Assembly (NCBI RefSeq): GCF_932526225.1
Contig: NC_064041.1
Location: forward strand, 4,211,046-4,275,045
Source of the DNA: Nematostella vectensis
Taxonomy: Eukaryota > Cnidaria > Anthozoa > Actiniaria > Edwardsiidae
Direction: 5' to 3'
DNA length: 64,000 nucleotides
The notes beneath the pieces were generated by a model. It had not been told where the DNA came from. It was given only the letters and a program-made list of their open reading frames with translations, and searched no databases. The translations under genes and the position numbers were made by a program. This document shows positions 1 through 9,127 of the stretch, piece by piece. Positions within the stretch are counted from its first letter, which is position 1, and every line of letters starts with the position of its first letter.

Positions 1-70
1 CAAAAGCCGCCTCGCTTTCAGGCAGAGTATACCGCAGACCTCTGAGCATCGCAGGCTTACACGTTTTCGA

Positions 71-118
71 CATGGATGGATGGATGGATGGAGGGAGGGA
101 CGGATAGGTAGATAGACT
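71..118. repeat. GGAT-type microsatellite
   Basis: Short run of ggat/gga/gata tetranucleotides in the flank left of the first LTR. The remaining bases of 1-159 show no recognisable gene. Confidence 0.7.
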
Positions 119-164
119 TATAGGAAAGGTAAATCTAGAATCGTGCTGCCACAGGTAGCCTAAG

Positions 165-346
165 TGTTGTAATATGTATATTGCCCTCCTTGGGTTCCCT
201 GTGGCCTCTGATGTTTGATTGGGACCCCCCGTAGGGGCTGGTTCCTCGTTGAAGCTCGGAGTTAGTTGTAATTTAGATATTGAGAAATATTAGTTGAATT
301 AAACCACGAATTGAAAGCATAATCGTGAGGATCTGAACTTATAACA
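165..346 (+). repeat. 5' LTR (182 bp)
   Basis: Begins TGTTG and ends ATAACA, giving the short TGTT...AACA terminal inverted repeat. It is identical to the 3' LTR at 4526-4707. It should hold the promoter and the R region; no clear TATA box stands out. Confidence 0.95.
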
Positions 347-363
347 TGGTGTCAGAAGTCAAG
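347..363 (+). promoter_or_regulatory. Primer-binding site, tRNA-Leu type
   Basis: Starts directly after the 5' LTR with TGGTGTCAGAAGTC, which resembles the complement of the 3' end of animal tRNA-Leu (…CTGACACCA). The tRNA identity is from memory of tRNA 3' ends; the position of the site is certain. Confidence 0.75.
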
Positions 364-415
364 TAAAAGTTTAACGAGAATCAAGGTAAAGAATATCGAG
401 AAAAGAATTGAAATT

Positions 416-3400
416 ATGGCAGAAGTAGAGTCGCACAGGACTCCTGGTCCACTGGTGCTGGATGCCCAAGCCTCAGAAAATTGGAGGAAATTTATTATGC
501 AGTTCGAAATTTACCTAGTGGCGAAAGGAAAGGATGAGAAACCTGACAAGTTGAAGGTGAACTTGCTACTCAATTGTGCTGGAGCAGATGCAATTGAAGA
601 ATATAGTCATTTTGTTTTCAACGAAGGAGAAAGCAATGAATCTTATGAAGATGTGTGTAGAAAGTTCAAGGAACACTGTCAGGGAGCAAGAAACGTCATC
701 TATGAGCGCCTTGTGTTTAATCAAAGAAACCAGAAAGAAGGTGAGAGGATGGACAATTTCGTGAGTGAGCTGAAACGCTTATCGTTGACATGTGAGTTTG
801 GGACCCTCAGAGATTCACTGATCAGAGATCGTATCGTGGGAGGGGTGCTCTCGAATGAGTTGAGAGGGGAGTTGTTGAAAAAGCCAGATTTGACACTCCA
901 AAGTGCCCATGATTACTGTAGAACCTATGAAGCTGCTGAGTTGCAGAAATTCAAGTTTGCTTCACCAACTGGTTCACAGCAGCCATTGAGTGTACACCCA
1001 GTTCAAGGAAAGGAGAGAGCACCTAATCCTACCTGTAAGTTTTGTGGTTTTCAGCACCGTTTCACAAAACCAAGTATTTGTCCTGCCTTAAGAAAGAAAT
1101 GTAGAAATTGCCAACAAGAGGGACACTTTGCAAAGTTGTGTCCTCTTAAGGGTAAGAAAGAAACACCGGTCAGCACAGTAGAGCAAGAAAACCAGGTTGA
1201 GAGTATGGGCCAAGGTGATCGTGGGGGTGATCCACACTTATACTTTGGATCAGTAGAACTTGGGACTGTGTCCAGCCCCAATAGCACAAAGAAGAGCGTG
1301 ATTACCCTTAGGATTGCACAAAAAGAGGTGAAAGTCAAAGCTGATACAGGTGCAGAGGCCAATGTGATGCCATATCATGTATATAAGGCCATCACTACAC
1401 AACCGCTACGAAAGATTCATCAGCCTCTTAAAGGATGGCTCGCAGACAAGGCAATTCATCCTGTTGGATGTGTTCGCCTTCCAACCCAGTACAAGAACCG
1501 AAAAATAGATCTGCTGTACCTTGTTGTGCATGGAGAGTTTACACCCCTGTTGAGTTGTGAAGCCTGCCTAGACTTAGAGGTGCTCAAGTTTATGAATCTT
1601 GACCTGATAGACACACCAGAAAGACTGGCCGAGGAGACCACACAAGGGAATGGCAACAAGCCGAATGCAGAATTGTTGGTAGAAGATCCGGTTCTATCCC
1701 AGTACCAAGATTGTTTTAGTAACAAACCGGGAAGACTGCCAAACAAGGTACACCTAGAGATAGATCCATCAGTGCCTGCAGTAGTCCACCCCCCTAGGAA
1801 GATCCCCATATCCCTGCTTGAACCGACAAGAGAAAAACTCCAAGAGATGGAACAAGATGGGATTATCGTTAAAGAAGAAGAGCACACACCGTGGGTGTCT
1901 TCAATGTTGGTTGTTGACAAACGAAAAGAGAAGGACAGAGCCAACCCACCATCTAAAGACAGTGTCCGTATCTGCATCGATCCCAGGGATCTGAATAAGG
2001 CCCTCAAGAGGCCACACTACCCCATGGTCACTGTTGAGCAAGTTGCCAATCGCCTTTCTGGAGCTACAATGTTCACCACACTGGATGCATGCAGTGGATA
2101 CTGGCAGGTGGAGGTAGATGAGGAAAGCTCGAAACTTCTGACATTCAACACACCTTGGGGACGGTATAGATTTACATGGCTGCCATTTGGAATTTCATCT
2201 GCTCCTGAGATATACCAACGAGAGATGGACAGGCTCTTCGCTGGAGTTGCAGTTGAAATAATTGTTGATGATTTTTTAATCCATGGAAAAGATATAAGTG
2301 ATGTTGATAGGAAGATGATAGCAGTACTTGAAAGAAGCAGAGAGGTGGGCCTGAAATTTAATCCAAAGAAGATCAAGCTTCGAGTTCCAGAAGTAAGCTA
2401 TGTCGGACATGTGTTCACATCCGAGGGTTTGAAACCAGATCCTGAGAAAGTGCGTGCAATTAGTGAGATGCCACCCCCATCAGACAAAGATGGCGTGCAG
2501 CGATTCTTAGGAACAATCAACTACTTGGACAAGTTCATTGAACACAAAGCTGATCTGCAAGGCCCAATCTCCCAGCTGACCCAGCAAGTAGCAGCTTTCA
2601 CCTGGGAGAAGCCTCAACAAGAGGCATTCGAGAAGCTCAAAGCTGTGATCACCCATGCACCAGTGTTGGCCTATTTTGACAATCACAAACAGACCATTCT
2701 GAATGTAGATGCGAGTAGCACTGGCCTTGGTGCAGTCATCATCCAAGAGGGTAAGCCGATTGCCTTTGGTTCAAAGACTTTGTCGTCTTGTGAGCAGAGA
2801 TATGCTAACATTGAAAGAGAGTTGTTAGCTATACTATGGGGAGCAGACAAGTTCCACACGTATGTATATGGCAGGCGAGTGATTGTAGAAACTGATCACA
2901 AACCATTGGAGGCAATTTTTAGGAAGCCCCTAAATGAATGCCCACCACGATTGCAGAGAATGCTTCTGAAGCTAACCAAGTATGATTTGGATGTGAGATA
3001 TGTCCCAGGCAAGAAACAAATCATCTCTGATTGTTTGAGTAGAGCCCCACTCACTGACACTACGCCAGTAAGTGAACCAGAGGATGTGATTGGAATCAAT
3101 CTGATTGAAAATCTGGGAATTGAGAATTCCACATTAAAGAAATTCAGAGATGCATCAAGTAACGATGAAACCTCAAGAGTAGTAATGGAATATGTCCTAG
3201 AGGGTTGGCCAGAAGACAAGGATCAGGTTGACGAACTGGCAAGAGAATACTGGAATTACAAGGAAGAGCTTAGTGTTGAAGATGGTTTGCTGTTCAAATC
3301 TGATAGAATTGTAGTACCAAGATCCATGAGAGCTGAAGTACTTGAAGATATACATGGAGCACACATGGGTGAGAGTAAGAGTCTGAGTTTGGCAAGAGAC

Positions 3401-4471
3401 TATGTCTTTTGGCCCTCCATGACTGCCCATATTAAGGACCGAGTACGTTCATGTCAGATTTGTAATGCATTCCGCAACCAACAGCAGAGAGAAACCCTAC
3501 ATCCACATGACCTTCCAGGTCTACCGTGGCAGGTTGTTGGAACTGACCTTTTTGAATTTGCTGGCCATTCCTACTTGATTGTGGTTGATTTCTATTCGAA
3601 GTATTTTGAAGTTGAACTACTTCGGCAGTCCACTGCCATGTGTGTTGTCAACACCTTGAAGCAAATCTTTGCAAGATTTGGCATTCCAGCCAAAGTGATC
3701 AGCGACAATGGCCCACAATATAGTAACACCCGCAATATTTTCAGTACTACCCATGAGTTTAAGCAGTTTGCAGAAGCTTGGGGATTCCAGCATGTAACCA
3801 GCTCACCCGAGTATCCCCAGTCCAATGGTGCTGCGGAAAGAGCTGTCCAGACTGCAAAGCGAATCTTTAAGAAAGCAGCAGCAGAGAATAAAGACCCATT
3901 TGAAGGTTTATTAAAGTACAGAAATACACCTTTTGACGACATAGGTGTCTCACCTGCCCAACTACTCATGAGTAGGCGTACACGGTCAACACTACCTACC
4001 CATCGACGTTTGTTGGTACCTCACCCAGTAGACCCTCACAGAGTGGTAAAGGCATTAGCCCATCGACAAGCAAGTTCACGGATGAGCTATGATCAACACA
4101 GCCGGGACCTTCCCCCTTTGGAAGTTGGGGACAAAGTTAGAGTTCGTGTAAACAAAGATAAAGAATGGTGTAAAGCAGAAGTCCTGCCAAGGTCATATGT
4201 AGTTGAAGATGAGAAAGGACGTGTATTTCGAAGAAATCGAAGGCACATCATTTCTGTCCCGAAGGACACACCCATGAATCCGAAGATGCCAGTGGCTCCC
4301 ACATACATGAGTCCTCAACCTCAAGTGGTCGCTAGGAAAGCGCAGATCAATGAACCGCCAAGTCCATTGAAAGTACAGGAAGATCAGAGAGAAACAGAAG
4401 CACATTCACCCATCAGAACAAGAGCTGGTCGTGAAGTGAAGAAGCCACAAAGACTTATTGAACAATGTTAA
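416..4471 (+). CDS. Gag-Pol polyprotein of Ty3/gypsy retrotransposon
   Basis: One intact 1351-codon frame encodes the structural and replicative proteins. Residues 1-200 are capsid-like Gag. A cysteine cluster near 207 precedes a CX2CX4HX4C zinc knuckle at about 227-240. The aspartic protease motif DTGA is near residue 309. The reverse transcriptase has IVDD near 615-618 in place of the common YVDD/YIDD. RNase H begins near 763 with NVDASS, and TDHKP follows. The integrase has an HHCC zinc domain (about 979-1020) and a DDE triad near 1043, 1096 and 1140. A GPY/F-like module lies near the C-terminus and no chromodomain is seen. Gag and Pol share one frame, so there is no frameshift site. The start at 416 gives the first ATG about 70 bases after the LTR. 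Confidence 0.97.
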   Translation: MAEVESHRTPGPLVLDAQASENWRKFIMQFEIYLVAKGKDEKPDKLKVNLLLNCAGADAIEEYSHFVFNEGESNESYEDVCRKFKEHCQGARNVIYERLVFNQRNQKEGERMDNFVSELKRLSLTCEFGTLRDSLIRDRIVGGVLSNELRGELLKKPDLTLQSAHDYCRTYEAAELQKFKFASPTGSQQPLSVHPVQGKERAPNPTCKFCGFQHRFTKPSICPALRKKCRNCQQEGHFAKLCPLKGKKETPVSTVEQENQVESMGQGDRGGDPHLYFGSVELGTVSSPNSTKKSVITLRIAQKEVKVKADTGAEANVMPYHVYKAITTQPLRKIHQPLKGWLADKAIHPVGCVRLPTQYKNRKIDLLYLVVHGEFTPLLSCEACLDLEVLKFMNLDLIDTPERLAEETTQGNGNKPNAELLVEDPVLSQYQDCFSNKPGRLPNKVHLEIDPSVPAVVHPPRKIPISLLEPTREKLQEMEQDGIIVKEEEHTPWVSSMLVVDKRKEKDRANPPSKDSVRICIDPRDLNKALKRPHYPMVTVEQVANRLSGATMFTTLDACSGYWQVEVDEESSKLLTFNTPWGRYRFTWLPFGISSAPEIYQREMDRLFAGVAVEIIVDDFLIHGKDISDVDRKMIAVLERSREVGLKFNPKKIKLRVPEVSYVGHVFTSEGLKPDPEKVRAISEMPPPSDKDGVQRFLGTINYLDKFIEHKADLQGPISQLTQQVAAFTWEKPQQEAFEKLKAVITHAPVLAYFDNHKQTILNVDASSTGLGAVIIQEGKPIAFGSKTLSSCEQRYANIERELLAILWGADKFHTYVYGRRVIVETDHKPLEAIFRKPLNECPPRLQRMLLKLTKYDLDVRYVPGKKQIISDCLSRAPLTDTTPVSEPEDVIGINLIENLGIENSTLKKFRDASSNDETSRVVMEYVLEGWPEDKDQVDELAREYWNYKEELSVEDGLLFKSDRIVVPRSMRAEVLEDIHGAHMGESKSLSLARDYVFWPSMTAHIKDRVRSCQICNAFRNQQQRETLHPHDLPGLPWQVVGTDLFEFAGHSYLIVVDFYSKYFEVELLRQSTAMCVVNTLKQIFARFGIPAKVISDNGPQYSNTRNIFSTTHEFKQFAEAWGFQHVTSSPEYPQSNGAAERAVQTAKRIFKKAAAENKDPFEGLLKYRNTPFDDIGVSPAQLLMSRRTRSTLPTHRRLLVPHPVDPHRVVKALAHRQASSRMSYDQHSRDLPPLEVGDKVRVRVNKDKEWCKAEVLPRSYVVEDEKGRVFRRNRRHIISVPKDTPMNPKMPVAPTYMSPQPQVVARKAQINEPPSPLKVQEDQRETEAHSPIRTRAGREVKKPQRLIEQC

Positions 4472-4506
4472 GAACATTTTTTGGGTTTTCTTTGAACATT
4501 TATTGA

Positions 4507-4525
4507 AGTTTTGAAAGGGGGGAGA
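4507..4525 (+). promoter_or_regulatory. Polypurine tract
   Basis: A purine-rich stretch (gaaaggggggaga at its core) ends exactly at the first base of the 3' LTR, the expected plus-strand priming site. Confidence 0.85.
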
Positions 4526-4707
4526 TGTTGTAATATGTATATTGCCCTCCTTGGGTTCCCTGTGGCCTCTGATGTTTGATTGGGACCCCCCGTAGGGGCT
4601 GGTTCCTCGTTGAAGCTCGGAGTTAGTTGTAATTTAGATATTGAGAAATATTAGTTGAATTAAACCACGAATTGAAAGCATAATCGTGAGGATCTGAACT
4701 TATAACA
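4526..4707 (+). repeat. 3' LTR (182 bp)
   Basis: Same length and, read side by side, same sequence as 165-346. It is followed immediately by the CTAAG duplication. Confidence 0.95.
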
Positions 4708-4736
4708 CTAAGTAATTAGAAACTGTCGGGCATTTA

Positions 4737-4975
4737 GGGACGAGGTCAAAACAATTCTCCAAACTAGGGACCCGACTTTAAAAAAAGGTTGATGGGTGGC
4801 GGGTGATACCCCCCCCCCCCCCATCAACACCCACATGGTGACGAGAAACCATCCAAGCTAGGGACCCGACTTTTAAAATAGTTTGCTAGTGGCGGGTGAT
4901 ACCCCCCCCCACAACTTCAGTGGTGGCGGGCTGTATAACCCCCCCTCCCACACACACACAGTTGTTGCAACATAC
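4737..4975 (+). repeat. Interspersed repeat with GGCGGGTGATACCCC units, copy 1
   Basis: Contains two or three degenerate units of the form 'aagctagggacccgactttt…ggcgggtgatacccccc' with C-homopolymers. It is introduced by 'gggacgaggtca'. The same motifs occur in reverse orientation at 16560-16965. No coding capacity is seen. Confidence 0.7.
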
Positions 4976-5962
4976 ACTTGACACACTGTCTATACGAGCC
5001 AATCACAATCCGTATATTTGGCTCGCGACCGTTTTATGGTATATAGTCTCCTTTTGCAGTACGATATTTTGTAAGTCGTTAAAGCCTTTAGACTCCTTGC
5101 TGATCAATTAAAAAGTTAATTAAGCTACAAGTTGAAACGGAATCCCCTCAGAGGAAATAGGTGCGGAAAACGCCATTCAGGATTAAAACATTGGACAGCG
5201 CCTTTGCCATTTGATACACGTCCAACACGGCGACAACAAATCTTTTTCGCCGCGAAGCTCGGAGCCTCTGGTACCCAGGGTACCGGTCTAATGACACTCT
5301 AAACGGAAAAAAATGTAGAGCTCTGAAATACTACGTTTCATCTTCATTCACTAAAAATGAGTCAATCATGCCCCTTAGCTAACTAAAATAAAGTTTCTTA
5401 CTCCCTGAGTACAAATTTTAGATCGGCAAATTTCACATAATTCAGGAGGGCTATATAACGATAAATAGTCCTTTGTGTCCTATTTATGATGTTGAACTAA
5501 ACTTTAGTTCAGCTCCAAAGGCAAAAATGCTTGTTTAAGACGGAGATGATTAGAGGAAATTGATTGAGATCACAATGGCTTTCATCTCAATACATGCGTT
5601 GCAAGTGCAGGAACACAAAAATTATCGTTTCTCCAGCACATTGTCAAGTTATTCATTGACCGGACTTCGGCGAACTCACGTTGCGACACCGTGTGCCATT
5701 AACGAATGCAACACAGAGATAAGACTGATTTTATAGTTAAATTCAAAGTTTCATTCTTGCCTTCAATAAAATTGAACAGGAAAGCCCCGTAAAAGTCAGC
5801 TAAAGCATTTTATCAAATAGATTCTCTGCCGCTTTTGTGAACATTTCCCTTGTGAAGACAAGTCTAAAGCAGTCCCAGCTGAGGGCGTTGGTGGTTGGAT
5901 TTGTTTTGATAAGGTCGGATCCGTCATCACTGTCCCTAGTAACTTGTCTTGCCTACTCTGAT
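4976..5962. other. No gene seen
   Basis: AT-rich DNA with stops in all frames. A small inverted pair (gagccaatcac…tttggctc) lies near 4998-5026. Nothing else is recognised before the foldback arm begins at 5963. Confidence 0.5.
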
Positions 5963-6433
5963 CCTCGGTGTAAGAACCTCACAACTGACGTCACAAGCCA
6001 CTAACAGTGTTTATGCTGATAACATGTTATATCAATACCTCTCAATCAACTGCATAAGTTATCTAAGGAGAAACTGACTCAATGAAATGCTAGATCCGCA
6101 TATCTTTAAATCGCTAGACCGTTGGATCACTAGACCGTTGGGTAGCCGGGCCGATGGATGGCTGGTTCGATGCATCGCTGGGTCGATGGATCGCTAGGCC
6201 GATGAATAGCTGGGTCGATGGTTCGATGGATCGCTGGGTCGATGGATCTCTGGGTCGATGGATCGCTGGGCCAATGGATCGCTAGGCCGATGAATATCTG
6301 GGTCGATGGATCTCTGGGTCGATGGATCTCTGGGTCGATGGATCGCTGGGCCGATGGATCGATCGGGTCGTCGAGGCCGCATTTTTGGGTCTGCCTGTGT
6401 GGCCAAGATGGCGGCATCCCGTCGACCCCGTAC
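5963..6433 (+). repeat. Left inverted arm with 16-bp tandem units
   Basis: The outer ~180 bp (from cctcggtgtaag) matches the reverse complement of 14300-14485 with only a few differences. About 14 units of a 16-bp motif, gatggatcgctgggtc and variants, follow at 6150-6372. The inner edge carries 'aagatggcggcat', also present in the other arm. Repeated ID/HRP/SDPST peptide ORFs here are by-products of the 16-bp periodicity. Confidence 0.9.
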
Positions 6434-6633
6434 GTATAAAACTAATCAAATGATTTAATATTGTATCTTAAAAAAGCAAGACCCCGTCTAAAAAAAGGTT
6501 ATAGCATCAAATGCTAATTGTTTTCATGTAAAGTATTGCGTGAAAAAAAAAACGAAAAAATAAATGTTAGAGAAAAGTAATTTCTCACTTGTTGGTATTC
6601 CTGTGTATTTTGGACAGCGGTAGGGAATACAAC

Positions 6634-8410
6634 ATGGCGATCGTAAACTACTATTATTACTTACCGATTTTACTCTTTTATGTTGCTGTTTTTATGCGTT
6701 CTTCGGCCCACATCAATGAGGAAAGTGTAAAATTTATCAAGTTGGTACTTGAGACTACTGACGACATCGATAGATGTACATTTTCGCCTATAACTGCGTT
6801 CCCACGCGGCCCACGTGTTCAGACAGCCCTTGGAAACTCAGCAGAAGCCTTTCTTGTCCCTGACGTTATTCTCTGGGACCCCATTTCAGCGTTCCCAGAT
6901 AGTTCTTTCCAGTGTCCACCATGCTTGAAGATATCGGAAATAGAGTACCTTCGTCCCACAAGATGGAAGGATGGGGCAACAGTACATGACCAGCCAAGAA
7001 TGCTATTTGGTTTACAGTGCCCTTTTTGTAAGCAGGGTATATTTTTGCCACAATCAACATCAGATCCTTAGCCACGACAAGAGAATTGTAACACCCCTCG
7101 GATCAGAACACGTCCCGTTTGTTTTATTTCACAAGTGTGGTATCACAAGGGACCTCTTCAAGTTTTTTGTTTCACACGTCAGAACAGGGATGTCAATTAG
7201 CGATATTCAGGTACTCTGGCAGCAAATGTTAAACGATGAGTACGGCTTACGGAAACTTTCTTTTGTAAAAACTAACGTTGCAACTGCTTCCCCATTTCTT
7301 GATTTCATATCCCAGCCAAGCAAAGTTGGAGAAAAAATAATAGTTGCCTGTTTTGTTCAGGATTATTTTGAGAAGGGTAACCTGTACAAAAGGAGAATGC
7401 AAGAGATGACTGCAAAGTATTTAAGTGCTGATAATACTTTCAAGGTACCTGCCAATGTTGGTTGCTGGGTAAATGAGAAGTGGGTCCGCCTTTATGACAG
7501 CCTCTTTATTGTGATGAATGAAGATGGAATTGTTGTGGCTTGGAAGCTTTGTAAAGGTACTAGCTTTGTAGTAATTGAAGAGTTGCTATGGGATCTGAAA
7601 GCAAATCTGGATAGACTCAATTGCCAAATAGAATAAATACATGTAGATAACTGCTGCCAATGGGGCCAGAAACTTAATTCTGTGTTTGATGCATCTTCAG
7701 TTAAGCTGGATCCTTTCCATGCTATACAACGTTTTACTTCTACAATTCCGAAGAAAGGTGGATACAATTCGCCAATGAGGAAGTTGAGATCTGAGATGCT
7801 GGCAGAGTTTAATTATTTTCTGAGGGATCCAACTGACAAGGGGAAGGACAGAGTAAAATCAACACCATCAAGCAATATAATGGAAGCAAATATTGACTCT
7901 TTTCTGAGGCAATGGGAAAGTGTTGAGTATGAAGGTGAACAGATTGTTCCGGAGAAAGGTATAGCTGAGATAAACAAATTGCTGGCTCATATCAGAAAAG
8001 GTTGCTTATCTGGAATTCCTCCTTCAGGTGGCACCAATCGTAATGAAGGTATACACAGAGTACTCAACAAAACACTGAAAAGATCGAGACTTCGCCTACA
8101 GTATGCTTTGGCATTGCTTGAGGTGTTTTTCTATATTTGGAATGAGGAGAAACTGTCTATGACAAACAAAAAGAGAAAGATCAGGGTTACTCCCCCAGTT
8201 GAAACACACTTCAATGATACAACATATTGCAATGGGACAGAACATCATGCAATTTTCAACCAATATTTGAGAGAACAGGATGTTCTTTCAAATGAGGATG
8301 CAGCTTTAGATGTGTTAATTAGACTGCAGGAATCCTATAATACAAATTGTGATAACCTTTCAGAAGATGAAGAATTAGATAGAAGTGAAGATGTCAAAGA
8401 TTCTGAGTAG
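6634..8410 (+). pseudogene. DDE transposase of the foldback element (lightly broken)
   Basis: The likely start is the ATG at 6634 in a good context (acaacATGG). A cysteine-rich region with two CxxC pairs (CPPC, CPFC) precedes the catalytic part. A one-base slip in a T run near 7020 moves the frame. From there the frame is open apart from a TAA at 7634-7636, and it ends at a TAG at 8408-8410. Candidate catalytic residues are Asp at 7430-7432 (ADNTFKV), Asp at 7646-7648 (VDNCC) or 7709-7711 (KLDPFH), and Glu at 8044-8046 (NRNEGIH). Spacing and motifs suggest a Mutator-like or related DDE enzyme, but I cannot name the superfamily securely. A leucine-rich stretch after the first ATG resembles a signal peptide by chance. 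The TAG at 8408 separates this frame from the OTU domain, which continues in the same frame. Confidence 0.75.
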
Positions 8411-9127
8411 CATGAATTCAGTCTCGGGGATGCTGAGAAGGAGTTTATTTGTGCTACATCGAAGGCATATGAAGAATTAATAAGAAATTTTGGTGATCAG
8501 TCTCAGGGGAGTTATGGAAAGCTCAAACCAAGCATTGCTATGTTTGAGAGTAGCATGTTGGGTCTAGTCAGTTCCAGTTTGCCTGGTAAATATAACTCCT
8601 CAGGTTTAGATGACATACTTGCAAACTTTGCAATGACTAAAGTCCCAGTCCCTGGTGATGGAAATTGTTTCTACAATGCAGTGGCGCATGGCCTTATTAC
8701 GACAGGCTTACCAAATATAACTTCCTCATCTGATATTGGGAAGCACCTGTCTTCTCTTGGGTTACATGGTGAACAAGGCATGTACGATATGGCATTCAAG
8801 TTGAGGTTACTCAATGTTAACGAGTGGCTAAATGACCCAGAACCATACAGGCTATTTCTGCTAAACGGAGAATCGCTAGAAGATCAAGCAAATGCCTTTT
8901 TAAATGATGGATATTTCAATGCAGCTATTGGAAATATCATGGTTCTAGGAATGGCAAATATTTTGAAAATGCCAATAGTGTTATTGTCCCAAATGCAAAA
9001 TTTCCCTGTGGTCCCTGTTTCACCAACTAAAGGTACAGTGATAAGTACACCACTCTATCTAGCCTTCGATCGATCTGGTCTTGGCCATTATGATGCTATT
9101 GCTATGCTTTTGGCGTCGATGCTGTAA
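8411..9127 (+). CDS. OTU-family cysteine protease domain
   Basis: OTU domains are cysteine peptidases, usually deubiquitinases. The catalytic-Cys motif PGDGNCFYNAV places Cys at 8666-8668, and the catalytic-His motif GHYDAI places His at 9086-9088 near the end, the normal OTU order and spacing. The domain is in the same frame as the upstream transposase and the downstream NTPase, with a TAG (8408-8410) and a TAA (9125-9127) as the only breaks. An internal ATG at 8540 could start a free protein. Its role in the element is unknown. By analogy with protease domains carried by other large transposons, it may process a polyprotein or counter host ubiquitin marking; this is inference. Confidence 0.85.
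   Translation, partial: HEFSLGDAEKEFICATSKAYEELIRNFGDQSQGSYGKLKPSIAMFESSMLGLVSSSLPGKYNSSGLDDILANFAMTKVPVPGDGNCFYNAVAHGLITTGLPNITSSSDIGKHLSSLGLHGEQGMYDMAFKLRLLNVNEWLNDPEPYRLFLLNGESLEDQANAFLNDGYFNAAIGNIMVLGMANILKMPIVLLSQMQNFPVVPVSPTKGTVISTPLYLAFDRSGLGHYDAIAMLLASML

Larger units (their letters stand above)
160..4712 (+). mobile_element. Complete Ty3/gypsy LTR retrotransposon, probably Mag/SURL-like
   Basis: The element runs from LTR to LTR (165-4707) and is flanked by a perfect 5-bp direct repeat CTAAG at 160-164 and 4708-4712, the expected target-site duplication. The two 182-bp LTRs look identical base for base, and the single internal reading frame is uninterrupted, so the insertion is very recent by the usual LTR-divergence argument. 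A primer-binding site follows the 5' LTR and a purine tract precedes the 3' LTR. The order gag, protease, RT, RNase H, integrase is the Ty3 order. Assignment to the Mag/SURL group is inferred from the protease region and the absence of an obvious chromodomain. Confidence 0.96.

Noticed and set aside
1456-2007. Antisense open frames across the Ty3 polyprotein
   Set aside because: Shadows of the real coding frame; composition follows codon bias of the sense strand.
6130-6439. Overlapping open frames on both strands with repeated SIDPEIHRPSDPS-like peptides
   Set aside because: They are produced by the 16-bp tandem units of the transposon arms; the same peptides appear from the inverted copy at 14005-14334.
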